Below are positions 1 through 8,588 of a stretch of 64,000 bases of DNA, piece by piece; position 1 is the first letter of the stretch; every line of letters begins with the position of its first letter. Under the pieces are notes generated by a model. It was not told where the DNA came from. It saw only the letters and a program-made list of their open reading frames with translations, and did no database searches. Location of the stretch: assembly GCF_007558865.1 (NCBI RefSeq), contig NZ_VLPK01000004.1, positions 401,095 through 465,094 of the forward strand, in the 5' to 3' direction. The DNA is from Mucilaginibacter corticis (lineage in GTDB: Bacteria; Bacteroidota; Bacteroidia; Sphingobacteriales; Sphingobacteriaceae). The translations under genes and the position numbers were made by a program.

Positions 1-1
1 T

Positions 2-271
2 GATCCCTCATATACTGTAACTTATACCTACGATAACAAAAAAGGCATGTTTGTTAACGCGCCCATGAAGTATCCAATGCCTGGCGATAATCAGCGGGTA
101 TCGCCAAACAATATGATCTCTAACACAACGCAGGGACTTAATCCAAATCTTACCGTCACAAATAACTACGTTTATGATACCGATGGCTATCCGACAGCCG
201 GCTCACAAAGTATTAATTATGAATACAGCAGCAGTTATAAATATACTTACGAGTATAGTACGCTTGAATAA
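2..271 (+). CDS. 3' end of a hypothetical secreted protein (partial)
   Basis: The reading frame is open from the left edge of the window to a TAA at 269-271, so this is the C-terminal ~89 residues of a gene that starts outside. The fragment is rich in Tyr, Asn, Thr and Asp and has short repeats of the type Y-x-Y-D-x-D-G-Y-P and YEYS. Such repeats are common at the end of small Bacteroidota lipoproteins that read as Tyr-rich beta hairpins. No catalytic motif is visible. The next gene starts 35 bp downstream on the same strand. Function is unknown, and the N-terminus would be needed to call a lipoprotein signal. Confidence 0.6.
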   Translation, partial: DPSYTVTYTYDNKKGMFVNAPMKYPMPGDNQRVSPNNMISNTTQGLNPNLTVTNNYVYDTDGYPTAGSQSINYEYSSSYKYTYEYSTLE

Positions 272-306
272 TTATTTATATAATTATAATTCTAAAAAAA
301 AGAAAC

Positions 307-2577
307 ATGCTGCTAAAAAACAAAGCTGTCTTAATAGTATTGTTAAGTGCTTCGGTTGCAGGCCGGGCGCAAACCAATCCAAAACCTGCAATCCCGAATA
401 CCGAAAAAACAACTTTTCAAACCGGCGGAACGTGGAAGCCGACTACCGACCTGCGCGCTGACGTAGCCATTGTATATGGCGATGGCGGCAAGCCGGGGCA
501 GTTTGAGCAACGCGTAAAATCATTCAAAGACCATGGTTACCAGCTGGCTTTTATGACCGGCATGGCCTGGGGCGGGTACCAGGATTATTTTATGGGCAAA
601 TGGGATGGCAAGCAGCATTTTGACGAAGGCCAGAAAATGATGAACGACGACACCGTTTGGCACGGGCACAATACCCCATACGTAGTGCCAACCATGAACT
701 TTTTGAAATACTATAAAGAGCAGGTCATTAAAAAAGCTATTGACGCGGGTGTAGATGCCATTTACCTGGAAGAGCCGGAGTTTTGGGCTAAATCAGGCTA
801 TAGCGAGGCTTTTAAACGCGAGTGGAAGGAATATTATGGTTTCGACTGGCGGCCGCAGCATGAGTCGGCAGAGAATACCTATCTGTCAAATAAGCTAAAA
901 TACTATTTGTTTTACAGGGCTTTGAAAGAGTCGTTTACCTATGCCAAGGAATATGGAAAAAGCAAGGGTATGAATGTGCGCTGTTATGTGCCTACGCATT
1001 CGCTTATTAATTATTCCATGTGGCAAATTGTAAGCCCCGAAGCGAGTTTAGCTTCGCTTGATTGTGTGGATGGCTATATTGTACAATCATGGACAGGCAC
1101 CGCGCGTGAGCCTAATTATTTTAACGGGGTGGCTAAAGAGCGCTCGTTCGAGACCGCTTACCTTGAATACTGCTGCATGAAATCAATGACCGCCCCAACC
1201 GGCCGTAAGCTGTTCTTTGAGAATGACCCGGTTGAAGATACCCGTCGTGATTGGAGCGATTATAAAAAGAATTACCAGACCACTTTTACTGCCGAACTGT
1301 TCTTCCCCGATATTAACAATTATGAGGTTATGCCATGGCCCGACCGCATTTTCGATGGTAAATATTTTGTGAGCCAAGCCAGCAACGAGCGTGCAGGTAT
1401 GCCCAAAAGCTATTCTACCCAAATGATGGTGATGATCAACTCGCTGAATGATATGCCGGTGTCTGCCAATAAAACTTCGGGATCGCAGGGCATCAGTGTG
1501 TTGATGGCCAACTCAATGATGTTTCAGCGCCTGCCCACGCATGATGATGGCAAGGCCTGGGCAGATCCTTACTTCTCAAACTTTTATGAAACATCGGGCA
1601 TGTTTAACCGCGTGCCTACTGATAATAAGCTGATGGATCCGCAATTGTCAAACTTTTTTGGCGAGGCTTTGCCTTTTCTGAAAAGGGGAGTACCGGTAGA
1701 TATTGTACATGCCGAGAACCTGGGTTTTGAAAAAGCGCTGAAAGACACCAAAGTGCTGCTGATGTCATATTCGAACATGAAGCCGCTTGCCGAAGATGTT
1801 CATAAGCAATTAGCTAAATGGGTTAAGGATGGCGGCGTAGTTGTTTATTCGGGCCGTGATGATGACGCTTTTCAGAAAGTGCAGGAGTGGTGGAACAAAG
1901 ACGGTAAAAAATACAACTGCCCGGCTGATGACCTGTTTGATAAATTAGGCATCGGCACAAACCCTAAAGCCGGAACTTATAATGTGGGTAAAGGCAAGGT
2001 TTGTATTATTCGCCGTGATCCTAAAGAATATGTAATGGAAACTGACCGAGACAATGAACTGCGCGATCATGTAGAACCGCTGTATCAGCAAGCTGCCGGT
2101 AAAAGTATCGGATACAAAAACAGCTTTTACCTGGCCCGTGGCCCGTATGATATTGTATCGGTGATGGATGAAGGCGTAAATAACGATGCTTATACCATCA
2201 AAGGTAAACTGATAGATCTGTATGACCCTACCTTGCCGGTTATCAGCGAAAAGCAGATCAAACCAGGCGAACAAGGCTATTTTTATAATGTCGACAGAGT
2301 TGCCAATAAGCAAAAGCCGCAGGTGCTGGCAACCGCCGCCAGGATCTATGATGAAAAAGTTAGCAAAAGTAAATATGCGTTCACGGCTATCAGCCCGCTA
2401 AATACCATTAATGCCATGCGGGTATTAACACCGGCAAAGCCGAAAAAAGTTGTGGTTACTGATGCAAAGGGCAAAACTTTAACCGATGTTAAACAATCCT
2501 GGGATGCCACCACCCAAACGCAGTTTTTGAGTTTTGATAATAATCCTGAAGGGGTGAAAGTGGCTTTATCATGGTAA
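307..2577 (+). CDS. Secreted glycoside hydrolase-like protein, GH42-like layout, family unassigned
   Basis: This 756-residue protein has a signal peptide (hydrophobic stretch ending in GRAQ). What I can read suggests an N-terminal TIM-barrel-like region (about 45-400), a Rossmann-like middle domain (about 440-560, with VLLMSYSNMKPL and VKDGGVVVYSGRD, as in the trimerisation domain of GH42-type beta-galactosidases) and a C-terminal beta domain. A strand end IYLEEPEFW (E155, E156, E158) resembles the acid/base strand of clan GH-A enzymes, and LFFENDP could hold the nucleophile. I cannot assign a CAZy family. It sits 63 bp upstream of a GH76 gene and before a GH92 gene, so a role in mannan or mannoprotein breakdown in the periplasm or at the surface is an inference from context. 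Confidence 0.55.
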   Translation: MLLKNKAVLIVLLSASVAGRAQTNPKPAIPNTEKTTFQTGGTWKPTTDLRADVAIVYGDGGKPGQFEQRVKSFKDHGYQLAFMTGMAWGGYQDYFMGKWDGKQHFDEGQKMMNDDTVWHGHNTPYVVPTMNFLKYYKEQVIKKAIDAGVDAIYLEEPEFWAKSGYSEAFKREWKEYYGFDWRPQHESAENTYLSNKLKYYLFYRALKESFTYAKEYGKSKGMNVRCYVPTHSLINYSMWQIVSPEASLASLDCVDGYIVQSWTGTAREPNYFNGVAKERSFETAYLEYCCMKSMTAPTGRKLFFENDPVEDTRRDWSDYKKNYQTTFTAELFFPDINNYEVMPWPDRIFDGKYFVSQASNERAGMPKSYSTQMMVMINSLNDMPVSANKTSGSQGISVLMANSMMFQRLPTHDDGKAWADPYFSNFYETSGMFNRVPTDNKLMDPQLSNFFGEALPFLKRGVPVDIVHAENLGFEKALKDTKVLLMSYSNMKPLAEDVHKQLAKWVKDGGVVVYSGRDDDAFQKVQEWWNKDGKKYNCPADDLFDKLGIGTNPKAGTYNVGKGKVCIIRRDPKEYVMETDRDNELRDHVEPLYQQAAGKSIGYKNSFYLARGPYDIVSVMDEGVNNDAYTIKGKLIDLYDPTLPVISEKQIKPGEQGYFYNVDRVANKQKPQVLATAARIYDEKVSKSKYAFTAISPLNTINAMRVLTPAKPKKVVVTDAKGKTLTDVKQSWDATTQTQFLSFDNNPEGVKVALSW

Positions 2578-2640
2578 ATTTTGCAAGCCGGTATTTATTT
2601 TATTTATTTGATACCGAATCAACCCATTAAATAAATCTAT

Positions 2641-3768
2641 ATGAATACCTTAAAACACAGCCTGTTTTTTGCCTTGCTGCTGACGTTTGTTTCCGGCCTG
2701 GTATCGGCACAAACCAAAACAAGCGGCCACTATTACAAAGAAATGAAGGCCTTACAGGCGGCTATCGAGAAAAATTTTCACGATAAGAAATCAGGCAACT
2801 ATTATGTAGAGCTTGATCCCGCAAAGCGCGAAAATAAGAACGGCTACCTGCGCGAGTACAGTTACCTGTGGTCATACTGCGCCATGTACCAGGCAGCTAA
2901 TGAAATTGAAAAGCTGGAGCCGAAAGCTAACCTGATGGCACCCATGTTAAAGCTGATGTACAGGTATTACAGCCCCGCTTCGCCAAAACCGGGATTTACC
3001 GATTACATTATGGCCTTAAAACCCGGCGAGCGCTATTATGACGATAACGAATGGATCGGCATAACCGCATTAGATGCCTACACCCGCACCAAAAAGAAAG
3101 CCGATTTTGATTTGGGCAAGGCAATGTATGATTTCATCATGACCGGCCATGACCAGGTTTTAGGCGGCGGGATCTACTGGAAAGAAGGCGACCTGAGTTC
3201 GAAAAATACCTGCTCAAACGGGCCGGGTGCGCTGGTGGCATTACAAATGTACCAGGCGACAAAAAACAAAGCTTATCTTGATACTGCAATCAGGATCCTT
3301 AAATGGACAGATGCCAAATTACAAACACCCGAAAAACTATACTGGGATAACATCCGCACCAAAGATGGTGGCGTAAACAAAGGGATCCTGTCATACAATA
3401 CAGGTACACCTTTAGAAGCATACGTTTACCTGTACGAGATCACTAAAAACAAAAAATACCTGGACGAAGCTAACGCCATTGCCGATGCCTCACTGAGCTT
3501 TTTTTACGGCGAAGGTAAATTCAGGGACGATTATTGGTTCAACGCCGTACTGCTGAGAGGCTATCAGCATTTATTAAAATATAATAAGGATACCAAATAC
3601 ATCATCGGCTTTAAAAAGGCGCTTGACAACACCCTGCAACACGAAAAGAACGACAAAAACCTGTTTACCGGTAACAATGGCGTACGTAACCTGGTAGACC
3701 AGGGCGGTTTGCTGGAGATACTGGCAAGGTATGCCTGGTTGGAAAAGCAGTATGATCTGAAAGGATAA
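2641..3768 (+). CDS. GH76 endo-alpha-1,6-mannanase family protein
   Basis: This 375-residue protein has a signal peptide (cut after VSAQ). It has the all-helical (alpha/alpha)6 barrel pattern of GH76: repeats such as LWSYCAMYQAANE, LVALQMYQATKNKAYL and EAYVYLYEITKNKKYLDEA. The paired aspartates of RYYDDNEW (D134, D135) match the catalytic Asp-Asp of known GH76 enzymes. Length is normal for a single-domain member. GH76 enzymes cut the alpha-1,6-mannan backbone of fungal mannan. No lipobox is visible, so it is probably periplasmic or secreted. It is co-directional with the upstream glycosidase-like gene and is followed by a palindrome with a T-run, which may end transcription before the GH92 gene. 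Confidence 0.85.
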   Translation: MNTLKHSLFFALLLTFVSGLVSAQTKTSGHYYKEMKALQAAIEKNFHDKKSGNYYVELDPAKRENKNGYLREYSYLWSYCAMYQAANEIEKLEPKANLMAPMLKLMYRYYSPASPKPGFTDYIMALKPGERYYDDNEWIGITALDAYTRTKKKADFDLGKAMYDFIMTGHDQVLGGGIYWKEGDLSSKNTCSNGPGALVALQMYQATKNKAYLDTAIRILKWTDAKLQTPEKLYWDNIRTKDGGVNKGILSYNTGTPLEAYVYLYEITKNKKYLDEANAIADASLSFFYGEGKFRDDYWFNAVLLRGYQHLLKYNKDTKYIIGFKKALDNTLQHEKNDKNLFTGNNGVRNLVDQGGLLEILARYAWLEKQYDLKG

Positions 3769-3791
3769 GGGTATAATCCTTTTTATTTCGT

Positions 3792-3888
3792 TGTCATTTC
3801 GAAACGAGGAACGAGTGAGAAATCTTATACGCTTTGCTACTAAGCGCTTGTTGAAGATTTCTCACTACGTTTCGAATGACAGTTTTTT
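3792..3888. repeat. Intergenic palindrome, Bacteroidota type, doubling as terminator
   Basis: The left arm (3792-3826) contains CATTTCGAAACGAGG then GTGAGAAATCTT. The right arm (3854-3881) is AAGATTTCTCACTACG then TTTCGAATGACA. The arms pair over about 25 bp with a small internal bulge around a 27-nt loop. A run of T at 3883-3888 follows, so the RNA could act as a Rho-independent terminator for GH76. Palindromes with this wording occur in many copies between genes of Sphingobacteriaceae and relatives. Confidence 0.8.
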
Positions 3889-3956
3889 ATATGTAGCCAA
3901 CTGTCCCCGAATTATTACAAAAGCCAACGCCAAAACAACCTATCTTTAGCCTACCA

Positions 3957-3976
3957 ATTAATAACCGGTAATTAAT
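3957..3976. promoter_or_regulatory. Near-perfect 20-bp palindrome upstream of GH92
   Basis: ATTAATAACCGGTAATTAAT differs from its own reverse complement only at one symmetric pair of positions (A/A opposing). It lies 13 bp before the GH92 start codon and could be an operator. No regulator is assigned. The low GC composition means a chance palindrome cannot be excluded. Confidence 0.3.
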
Positions 3977-3989
3977 AAAATCTATCGCT

Positions 3990-6188
3990 ATGAAAAAAAA
4001 TGCTTTAGCCTTAATGCTTTTGCTGTTTACAGGATATACCTTCGCCCAAAGATCAGCCGCGCCAAAACCGTTAACGTCATACGTAAACCCGCTGCTGGGC
4101 ACCGCCACTTTGTGGGATCCGAAAGACCTGGGTTTTGTGCCGACACACCGCAGTTGGGGTGCCGAGGTTTTTCCGGGTTCGTCAGTGCCTAACGCCATGG
4201 TGCAGTTAACGCCGGTAAGCCAGTTTCATAGCGGATCAGGTTATCAGTATGAAGATACGGTGATCTACGGGTTTGCGCATACCAGTAAAGGGCATTGGAA
4301 TTTATGCTATATCCCGCTTATGCCGGCTTCGGGCAGTAGCTTTACAGGGATAGATTATCAATCGCCCTATAGCCATAAAAATGAGTCGGCTCACCCGGGT
4401 TATTACCAGGTTTACCTGCCGCGTTATGGGGTTAATGCCGAAATGACCTCGACCTTACGTTGCGCTTACCATAAATACACTTACAAACCAGGCGCTAATA
4501 AAAAATTAATCGCCGACCTGTCCATGTCGAACGAACGCGTGCACGACTGGAAGATCAACAAGGAAGGCGACAATGGTTTCACCGGGTACCAGGCAGCAGG
4601 CGAAAAAATGTATTTCTACGCGGTAGCCAATCATAAAATTACATCTATCGATACATTGACATCTGTAACAAACCCAATGGGCCGTCCTGCCGGTGCGCGT
4701 CAAAAAAATCTATCGCCTCCCGGCGGTAAAAAGACCCCGGTGGTAAGTTTTGCAAATGGCGGCGCAAATACGCTGGAACTGAAAATAGGTTTCTCTTTTG
4801 TGAGCGTAGCAAACGCTAAAGCCAACCTGGAGAAAGAAATGCTAAATAAAACTTTCGCGCAGGTAAGGGCAGAGGCTAACCAAACCTGGAAAAACCTGCT
4901 GTCGAAGATCACGGTGACAGGCGGCACCGCCAAACAAAAAGGATTGTTCTACTCAACCTTTTATCGCTCGTTTTTATGGCCTGCGCTGCGCAGCGATGCC
5001 AATGGCGATTTTACCGATGCAAACGGTAACGTAGTGAACAAAGGTTATAATTATTACACGCTACCATCGATCTGGGATGATTACCGCAATAAAGACGTGT
5101 TGCTGGGCCTGTTACAGCCTAAAGTGATGAACGATGTGATCAAAACCATGATAGATATGGGCAACGCCAAAGGCTTTATGCCCACATTTTTCCATGGCGA
5201 TCATGCATCGGCTATTATTGCAGGGTCATATGCGCGTGGTTTGCGTGATTACGATGCCAAAAATGCTTATCAGCTGATGCTGAAAAATGCCACAGTTGAG
5301 GGTACCCGCAAATATGTGGATGAATACAATACCAAAGGCTATATAGCTGAGGACGATGTTGAAAACCCGGTAGTGAACACAGTACGTAAAGCCGCGGTTA
5401 CCAAAACCTTAGAATATGCTTATGACGATTATGCAACCGCGCAATTGGGCAAGGCCTTAGGCGATAACGCTAATTATGAGATGCTGATGAAGCGCACCAA
5501 GAACTATAAAAACGTTTTCAACCCAGAAACCGGTTTTATGGAAGGCCGTTTGGCAGATGGTAGTTGGGTGAAGAACTTTAACCCTAACTATGTGTACTAT
5601 GAATATATGTACCGAGAGGCAAATGCCTGGGAATCTACCTTTTTTGCGCCGCAGGATCCTAATGGTTTGATCTCATTGTTCGGTAGCAAAGCGGCAGCCG
5701 AGAAAAAGCTGGATGCCATGTACACCACCCCTTATGACGGGCACGAGGCCGATAATATGTCGGGCTTTATTGGTAATTATTGCCAGGGTAACCAGCCTGA
5801 TCATAGCACCACCTACTACTATTATTTTACAGGCAACCAGCCAAAAGCGCAAATGTACCTTGATAGCATTATGAACCATTATTATGATATGGGCAAAGAT
5901 AAACTGGCCTATGCAGGTATGGACGATGCGGGCGAAATGTCGGCCTGGTTTGTGTTTAATGCCATGGGCTTTTATACGTTCTCGCCTGCTGATCCGAGCT
6001 ATATTGTGACAGTACCGTTATTTGATAAAATAACCTTGAAATTAGGCGATAAAACAACCACCATTGTTAAGCAAGGTAAGGGCAGAAAAATAACCAACAT
6101 AGCCTGGAACGGTAAAAAGGTTAACGGCTGGTTTATCAGCGACGCGGACCTGAAAAAGGGACAAACATTAACTATATCAACGCAATAA
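3990..6188 (+). CDS. GH92 alpha-mannosidase family protein with Gln at the general-acid position
   Basis: This 732-residue protein has a signal peptide (ends TFAQ). Its N-terminal beta-sandwich begins SYVNPLLGTAT and contains GFAHTSKGH, as in GH92. The C-terminal (alpha/alpha)6 domain carries ADNMSGFIGN, then GNQPDHSTTYYYYF, then GMDDAGEMSAWFVFNAMGFY. GH92 enzymes are Ca2+-dependent inverting exo-alpha-mannosidases. In the usual motif G-N-E-P-x-H the Glu is the catalytic acid; here it is Gln602. The Asp pair D645/D646 of the general-base loop is present. A Gln at this place is known in GH92 members that cut mannose-1-phosphodiesters, where the leaving group needs no acid, so the substrate may be phospho-mannan rather than plain alpha-mannoside. 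The TlpA-like gene follows after 27 bp. Confidence 0.88.
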   Translation: MKKNALALMLLLFTGYTFAQRSAAPKPLTSYVNPLLGTATLWDPKDLGFVPTHRSWGAEVFPGSSVPNAMVQLTPVSQFHSGSGYQYEDTVIYGFAHTSKGHWNLCYIPLMPASGSSFTGIDYQSPYSHKNESAHPGYYQVYLPRYGVNAEMTSTLRCAYHKYTYKPGANKKLIADLSMSNERVHDWKINKEGDNGFTGYQAAGEKMYFYAVANHKITSIDTLTSVTNPMGRPAGARQKNLSPPGGKKTPVVSFANGGANTLELKIGFSFVSVANAKANLEKEMLNKTFAQVRAEANQTWKNLLSKITVTGGTAKQKGLFYSTFYRSFLWPALRSDANGDFTDANGNVVNKGYNYYTLPSIWDDYRNKDVLLGLLQPKVMNDVIKTMIDMGNAKGFMPTFFHGDHASAIIAGSYARGLRDYDAKNAYQLMLKNATVEGTRKYVDEYNTKGYIAEDDVENPVVNTVRKAAVTKTLEYAYDDYATAQLGKALGDNANYEMLMKRTKNYKNVFNPETGFMEGRLADGSWVKNFNPNYVYYEYMYREANAWESTFFAPQDPNGLISLFGSKAAAEKKLDAMYTTPYDGHEADNMSGFIGNYCQGNQPDHSTTYYYYFTGNQPKAQMYLDSIMNHYYDMGKDKLAYAGMDDAGEMSAWFVFNAMGFYTFSPADPSYIVTVPLFDKITLKLGDKTTTIVKQGKGRKITNIAWNGKKVNGWFISDADLKKGQTLTISTQ

Positions 6189-6215
6189 CACCTAAAACCT
6201 AAACCTTATCCAAAT

Positions 6216-6944
6216 ATGAAAAAATTTATAACCGCAGCATTATTGTTGAGTTGTTCGGCTTCCTTTGCGCAAAACGGTACAACCACTACGCAAAGAACAA
6301 TAAAGGGTTCTGATCTCATTAAAATGATGCCTAAGGTAACAGACCCGAAAGTATATGATATGGCCGGGAATGTAATTGATTCTGTTAAAGCGAAGCAAAT
6401 GCTAAAGACTTTTGATTATAACTTAGGTATGGCTCAGCCCGTGGGCCAAACAGAATTCAAGCATGTTTTAATTAAGGCTAACCATGCTTTAGACGCGCGG
6501 ATTGACAAGGAAACCCGGGTAAGGTGCCGCCCTAAAAGCCCTAAACTTTGGGAGGGTACTGTACTTGACTTAAAGCCTTTTGCCAAACATACCGATCTGA
6601 ACAAGCTACAAGGTAAAGCTTTGGTGCTTTTGTTCAGGGCGAGACAATATCCACTTATGTATCCTAAAATTAACGATGTGATAGCTAATTATATCAGCAA
6701 TAATAAGTTTGAAGTTTTCGCGATCAATAATCTTAGCTATGAAGATGCCATGGCCGCTCAGAAAGCAGACCCGGTTTTAAACGCCCACAATATTATTGAC
6801 GCGCAGGACATAACAGATTTTTACGAAACCAATAATGAAGCCGTAATTGTAGTAACTAATGCCCAGCATCAAATAACTTACGCAGTGACGGGTGAGGTTG
6901 CCGTTACTCCGTGGGTGTTAAACGGTTTGCTTAAAGCATTGTAG
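6216..6944 (+). CDS. Secreted thioredoxin-fold-like protein lacking the CxxC pair
   Basis: This 242-residue protein has a signal peptide ending SFAQ. The segment from about 125 on (LQGKALVLLFRARQYPLMYPKINDVIANY, read in parts) follows the beta-alpha-beta wording of TlpA/AhpC proteins: GKxLVLxFxA then a helix. The two cysteines that would normally follow the first strand are missing (ARQYPL). The later AVIVVTNAQHQITYAVTGE resembles the strand after the cis-Pro in this fold. It is therefore probably a non-redox thioredoxin-like protein. It lies 27 bp after GH92 and may share its transcript. The role is unknown and the fold call is by eye only. Confidence 0.5.
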   Translation: MKKFITAALLLSCSASFAQNGTTTTQRTIKGSDLIKMMPKVTDPKVYDMAGNVIDSVKAKQMLKTFDYNLGMAQPVGQTEFKHVLIKANHALDARIDKETRVRCRPKSPKLWEGTVLDLKPFAKHTDLNKLQGKALVLLFRARQYPLMYPKINDVIANYISNNKFEVFAINNLSYEDAMAAQKADPVLNAHNIIDAQDITDFYETNNEAVIVVTNAQHQITYAVTGEVAVTPWVLNGLLKAL

Positions 6945-6949
6945 TCATC

Positions 6950-6967
6950 GGTAACGATTGCATAAAT
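6950..6967 (+). promoter_or_regulatory. Candidate LacI-family operator upstream of GH28
   Basis: GGTAACGATTGCATAAAT matches GGCAACGATTGCGTAAAT at 9705-9722 at 16 of 18 positions. The core AACGATTGC has the central CG flanked by AA and TT that LacI-family operators usually show. The site lies about 90 bp upstream of the GH28 start. The other copy lies in the lacI/fucP intergenic region, so both may be bound by the regulator encoded at 8589-9599. Confidence 0.5.
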
Positions 6968-7057
6968 ATTTAGCTGGTGGTAAGGTAATTTTGCAAGTGT
7001 AAAGTGCTAATATCGCTTTGCGTAAAACAAATTTGCCAACCCATTATACCTGTAAAT

Positions 7058-8581
7058 ATGAAAACATTACATAAAAGCCTCGCGGTTATTTATTTGCTGT
7101 TGGGTTTACTTCATCGCGCGTCGGCCATGAACGGCCCGGTTTACGATGTAAGAAAATATGGCGCCAAAGGTGACGGCAAGGCACTTGACACAAAAGCTAT
7201 TGATAAAGCCATTAACGAAGCCGCCGCGGCGGGTGGCGGTACAGTATATTTCCCTGCGGGCGATTACCTGTCGGTAACCATTCATCTTAAAAGTAATGTG
7301 GGTTTATATATAGATCAGGGCGCTACTATAGTTGCGGCTACCCCTGGCGAAGGCGTACAATATGACCTGCCTGAAAAAGGCGATAATGAGGTTTACCAGG
7401 ATTACGGGCACTGCCATTTTCATAACAGCCTGATAGTAGGCGAGAACCTGCACGACATCTCTATCATGGGGCCGGGCCGTATCTGGGGTAAAGGTTTGGT
7501 GCGCGATGACGGAAAGAAACAGCAGGAAGGCCTTGGCAATAAAACCATCTGCCTTAAATTATGCCGTAATGTGATCTTTAAGGATTTCACCATAGCGCAT
7601 GGCGGCTGGTTCTGTTTCCTGCTTACGGCTGTTGATAATACCACCATCGATAATATCAAGATGGATACCAATCGTGACGGTATCGACCTGATCTCGAGCA
7701 AAAACGTGCATATTTCAAACTGTACCGTTAACTCGCCAAATGACGATGGTATTGTGCTGAAATGTGATTTCGCGCTTAACTATCCGCGCGTGTTAGAGAA
7801 TGTAACTATTACCAATTGCCAGGTATCGGGCTATAACGAAGGTACTTTACTGGATGGAACTTTTTTAAAAGATAATAAGTCGCCGACAGGCCGGATCAAG
7901 TTAGGCACCGAGTCGAACGGCGGGTATAAAAATATCGCCATATCAAACTGTACGTTTGATCATTGCCGTGGTTTGTGTTTGGAGACTGTTGACGGCGCCG
8001 ATCTTGAAAATATCAGCATCAATAACATCACTATGCATGATATTACTAACGCGCCCATATTTGTTCGTCTGGGTGCACGCCAGCGCGGCCCCGAAGGTTT
8101 TCCGTACAGCCAGCTGCACCGGGTGATGATCAGCAATCTTACAGCTTATGACGTCACTGCCAGGCAAGGCGCCATTATTAGCGGCATACCCGGTCATGAT
8201 ATCGAGGACCTGACTTTGAGCAATATCCGCATTTATTTTAAAGGAGGTGGTACCCAAGAACAAGCAGCTAACGAAGTGCCCGCATTAATAAAAAGCTACC
8301 CCGAGCCTGATCAGTTTGGCATTACGCCGGCGTATGGCTTTTTTGTCCGCAATGTAAAAGATCTGAAAATGAGCGATGTTGAAGTGAGTTATGATAAAGA
8401 GGACCTGCGCCCTGCTATCGCTTTAGACAATGTTGAGGGTGCCGATTTTGAACACATCCGCGCCCAAAAAGCGAATGGCGCGTCAATATTTATGCTGAAC
8501 AAGGTAAAGAACTTCAAGATCTTTAACAGCGACCAGTTAGAGAATACTAAATTAGCAGAAGTGGATAAAAAGCAGTTGTAA
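7058..8581 (+). CDS. GH28 polygalacturonase-family glycosidase
   Basis: The start at 7058 (MKTLHKS) is chosen because it begins a clean signal peptide (cut near ASAM). An ATG at 7004 would add 18 residues with no signal character. The 507-residue product shows the pectate-lyase-like beta-helix of GH28: YDVRKYGAKGDG near the N-terminus, then repeated strand-turn units such as DGIDLISSKNVHISNCTV. The paired Asp of NSPNDDGIVLK (D229, D230) and the later RIKLGTESNGGYKNI segment match the GH28 active site region. Many Bacteroidota members act on rhamnogalacturonan or other uronate/rhamnose polymers. Here the gene precedes a fucose regulon and has a shared operator motif, so it may release a fucose-bearing or pectic oligosaccharide. 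Exact substrate is not readable. Confidence 0.82.
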   Translation: MKTLHKSLAVIYLLLGLLHRASAMNGPVYDVRKYGAKGDGKALDTKAIDKAINEAAAAGGGTVYFPAGDYLSVTIHLKSNVGLYIDQGATIVAATPGEGVQYDLPEKGDNEVYQDYGHCHFHNSLIVGENLHDISIMGPGRIWGKGLVRDDGKKQQEGLGNKTICLKLCRNVIFKDFTIAHGGWFCFLLTAVDNTTIDNIKMDTNRDGIDLISSKNVHISNCTVNSPNDDGIVLKCDFALNYPRVLENVTITNCQVSGYNEGTLLDGTFLKDNKSPTGRIKLGTESNGGYKNIAISNCTFDHCRGLCLETVDGADLENISINNITMHDITNAPIFVRLGARQRGPEGFPYSQLHRVMISNLTAYDVTARQGAIISGIPGHDIEDLTLSNIRIYFKGGGTQEQAANEVPALIKSYPEPDQFGITPAYGFFVRNVKDLKMSDVEVSYDKEDLRPAIALDNVEGADFEHIRAQKANGASIFMLNKVKNFKIFNSDQLENTKLAEVDKKQL

Positions 8582-8587
8582 TCTGCT
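8567..8587 (-). terminator. Possible terminator of the lacI-type gene
   Basis: On the minus strand AGCAG-(7 nt)-CTGCT is followed by TTTTAT, just past the stop codon of the regulator at 8589. The stem is only 5 bp and overlaps the last codons of the GH28 gene, so the call is weak. Confidence 0.35.
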
Positions 8588-8588
8588 G

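Noticed and set aside
3792..3881. Palindrome as an insertion sequence end
   Set aside because: No transposase or target duplication is present; it fits the intergenic repeat type of this family.
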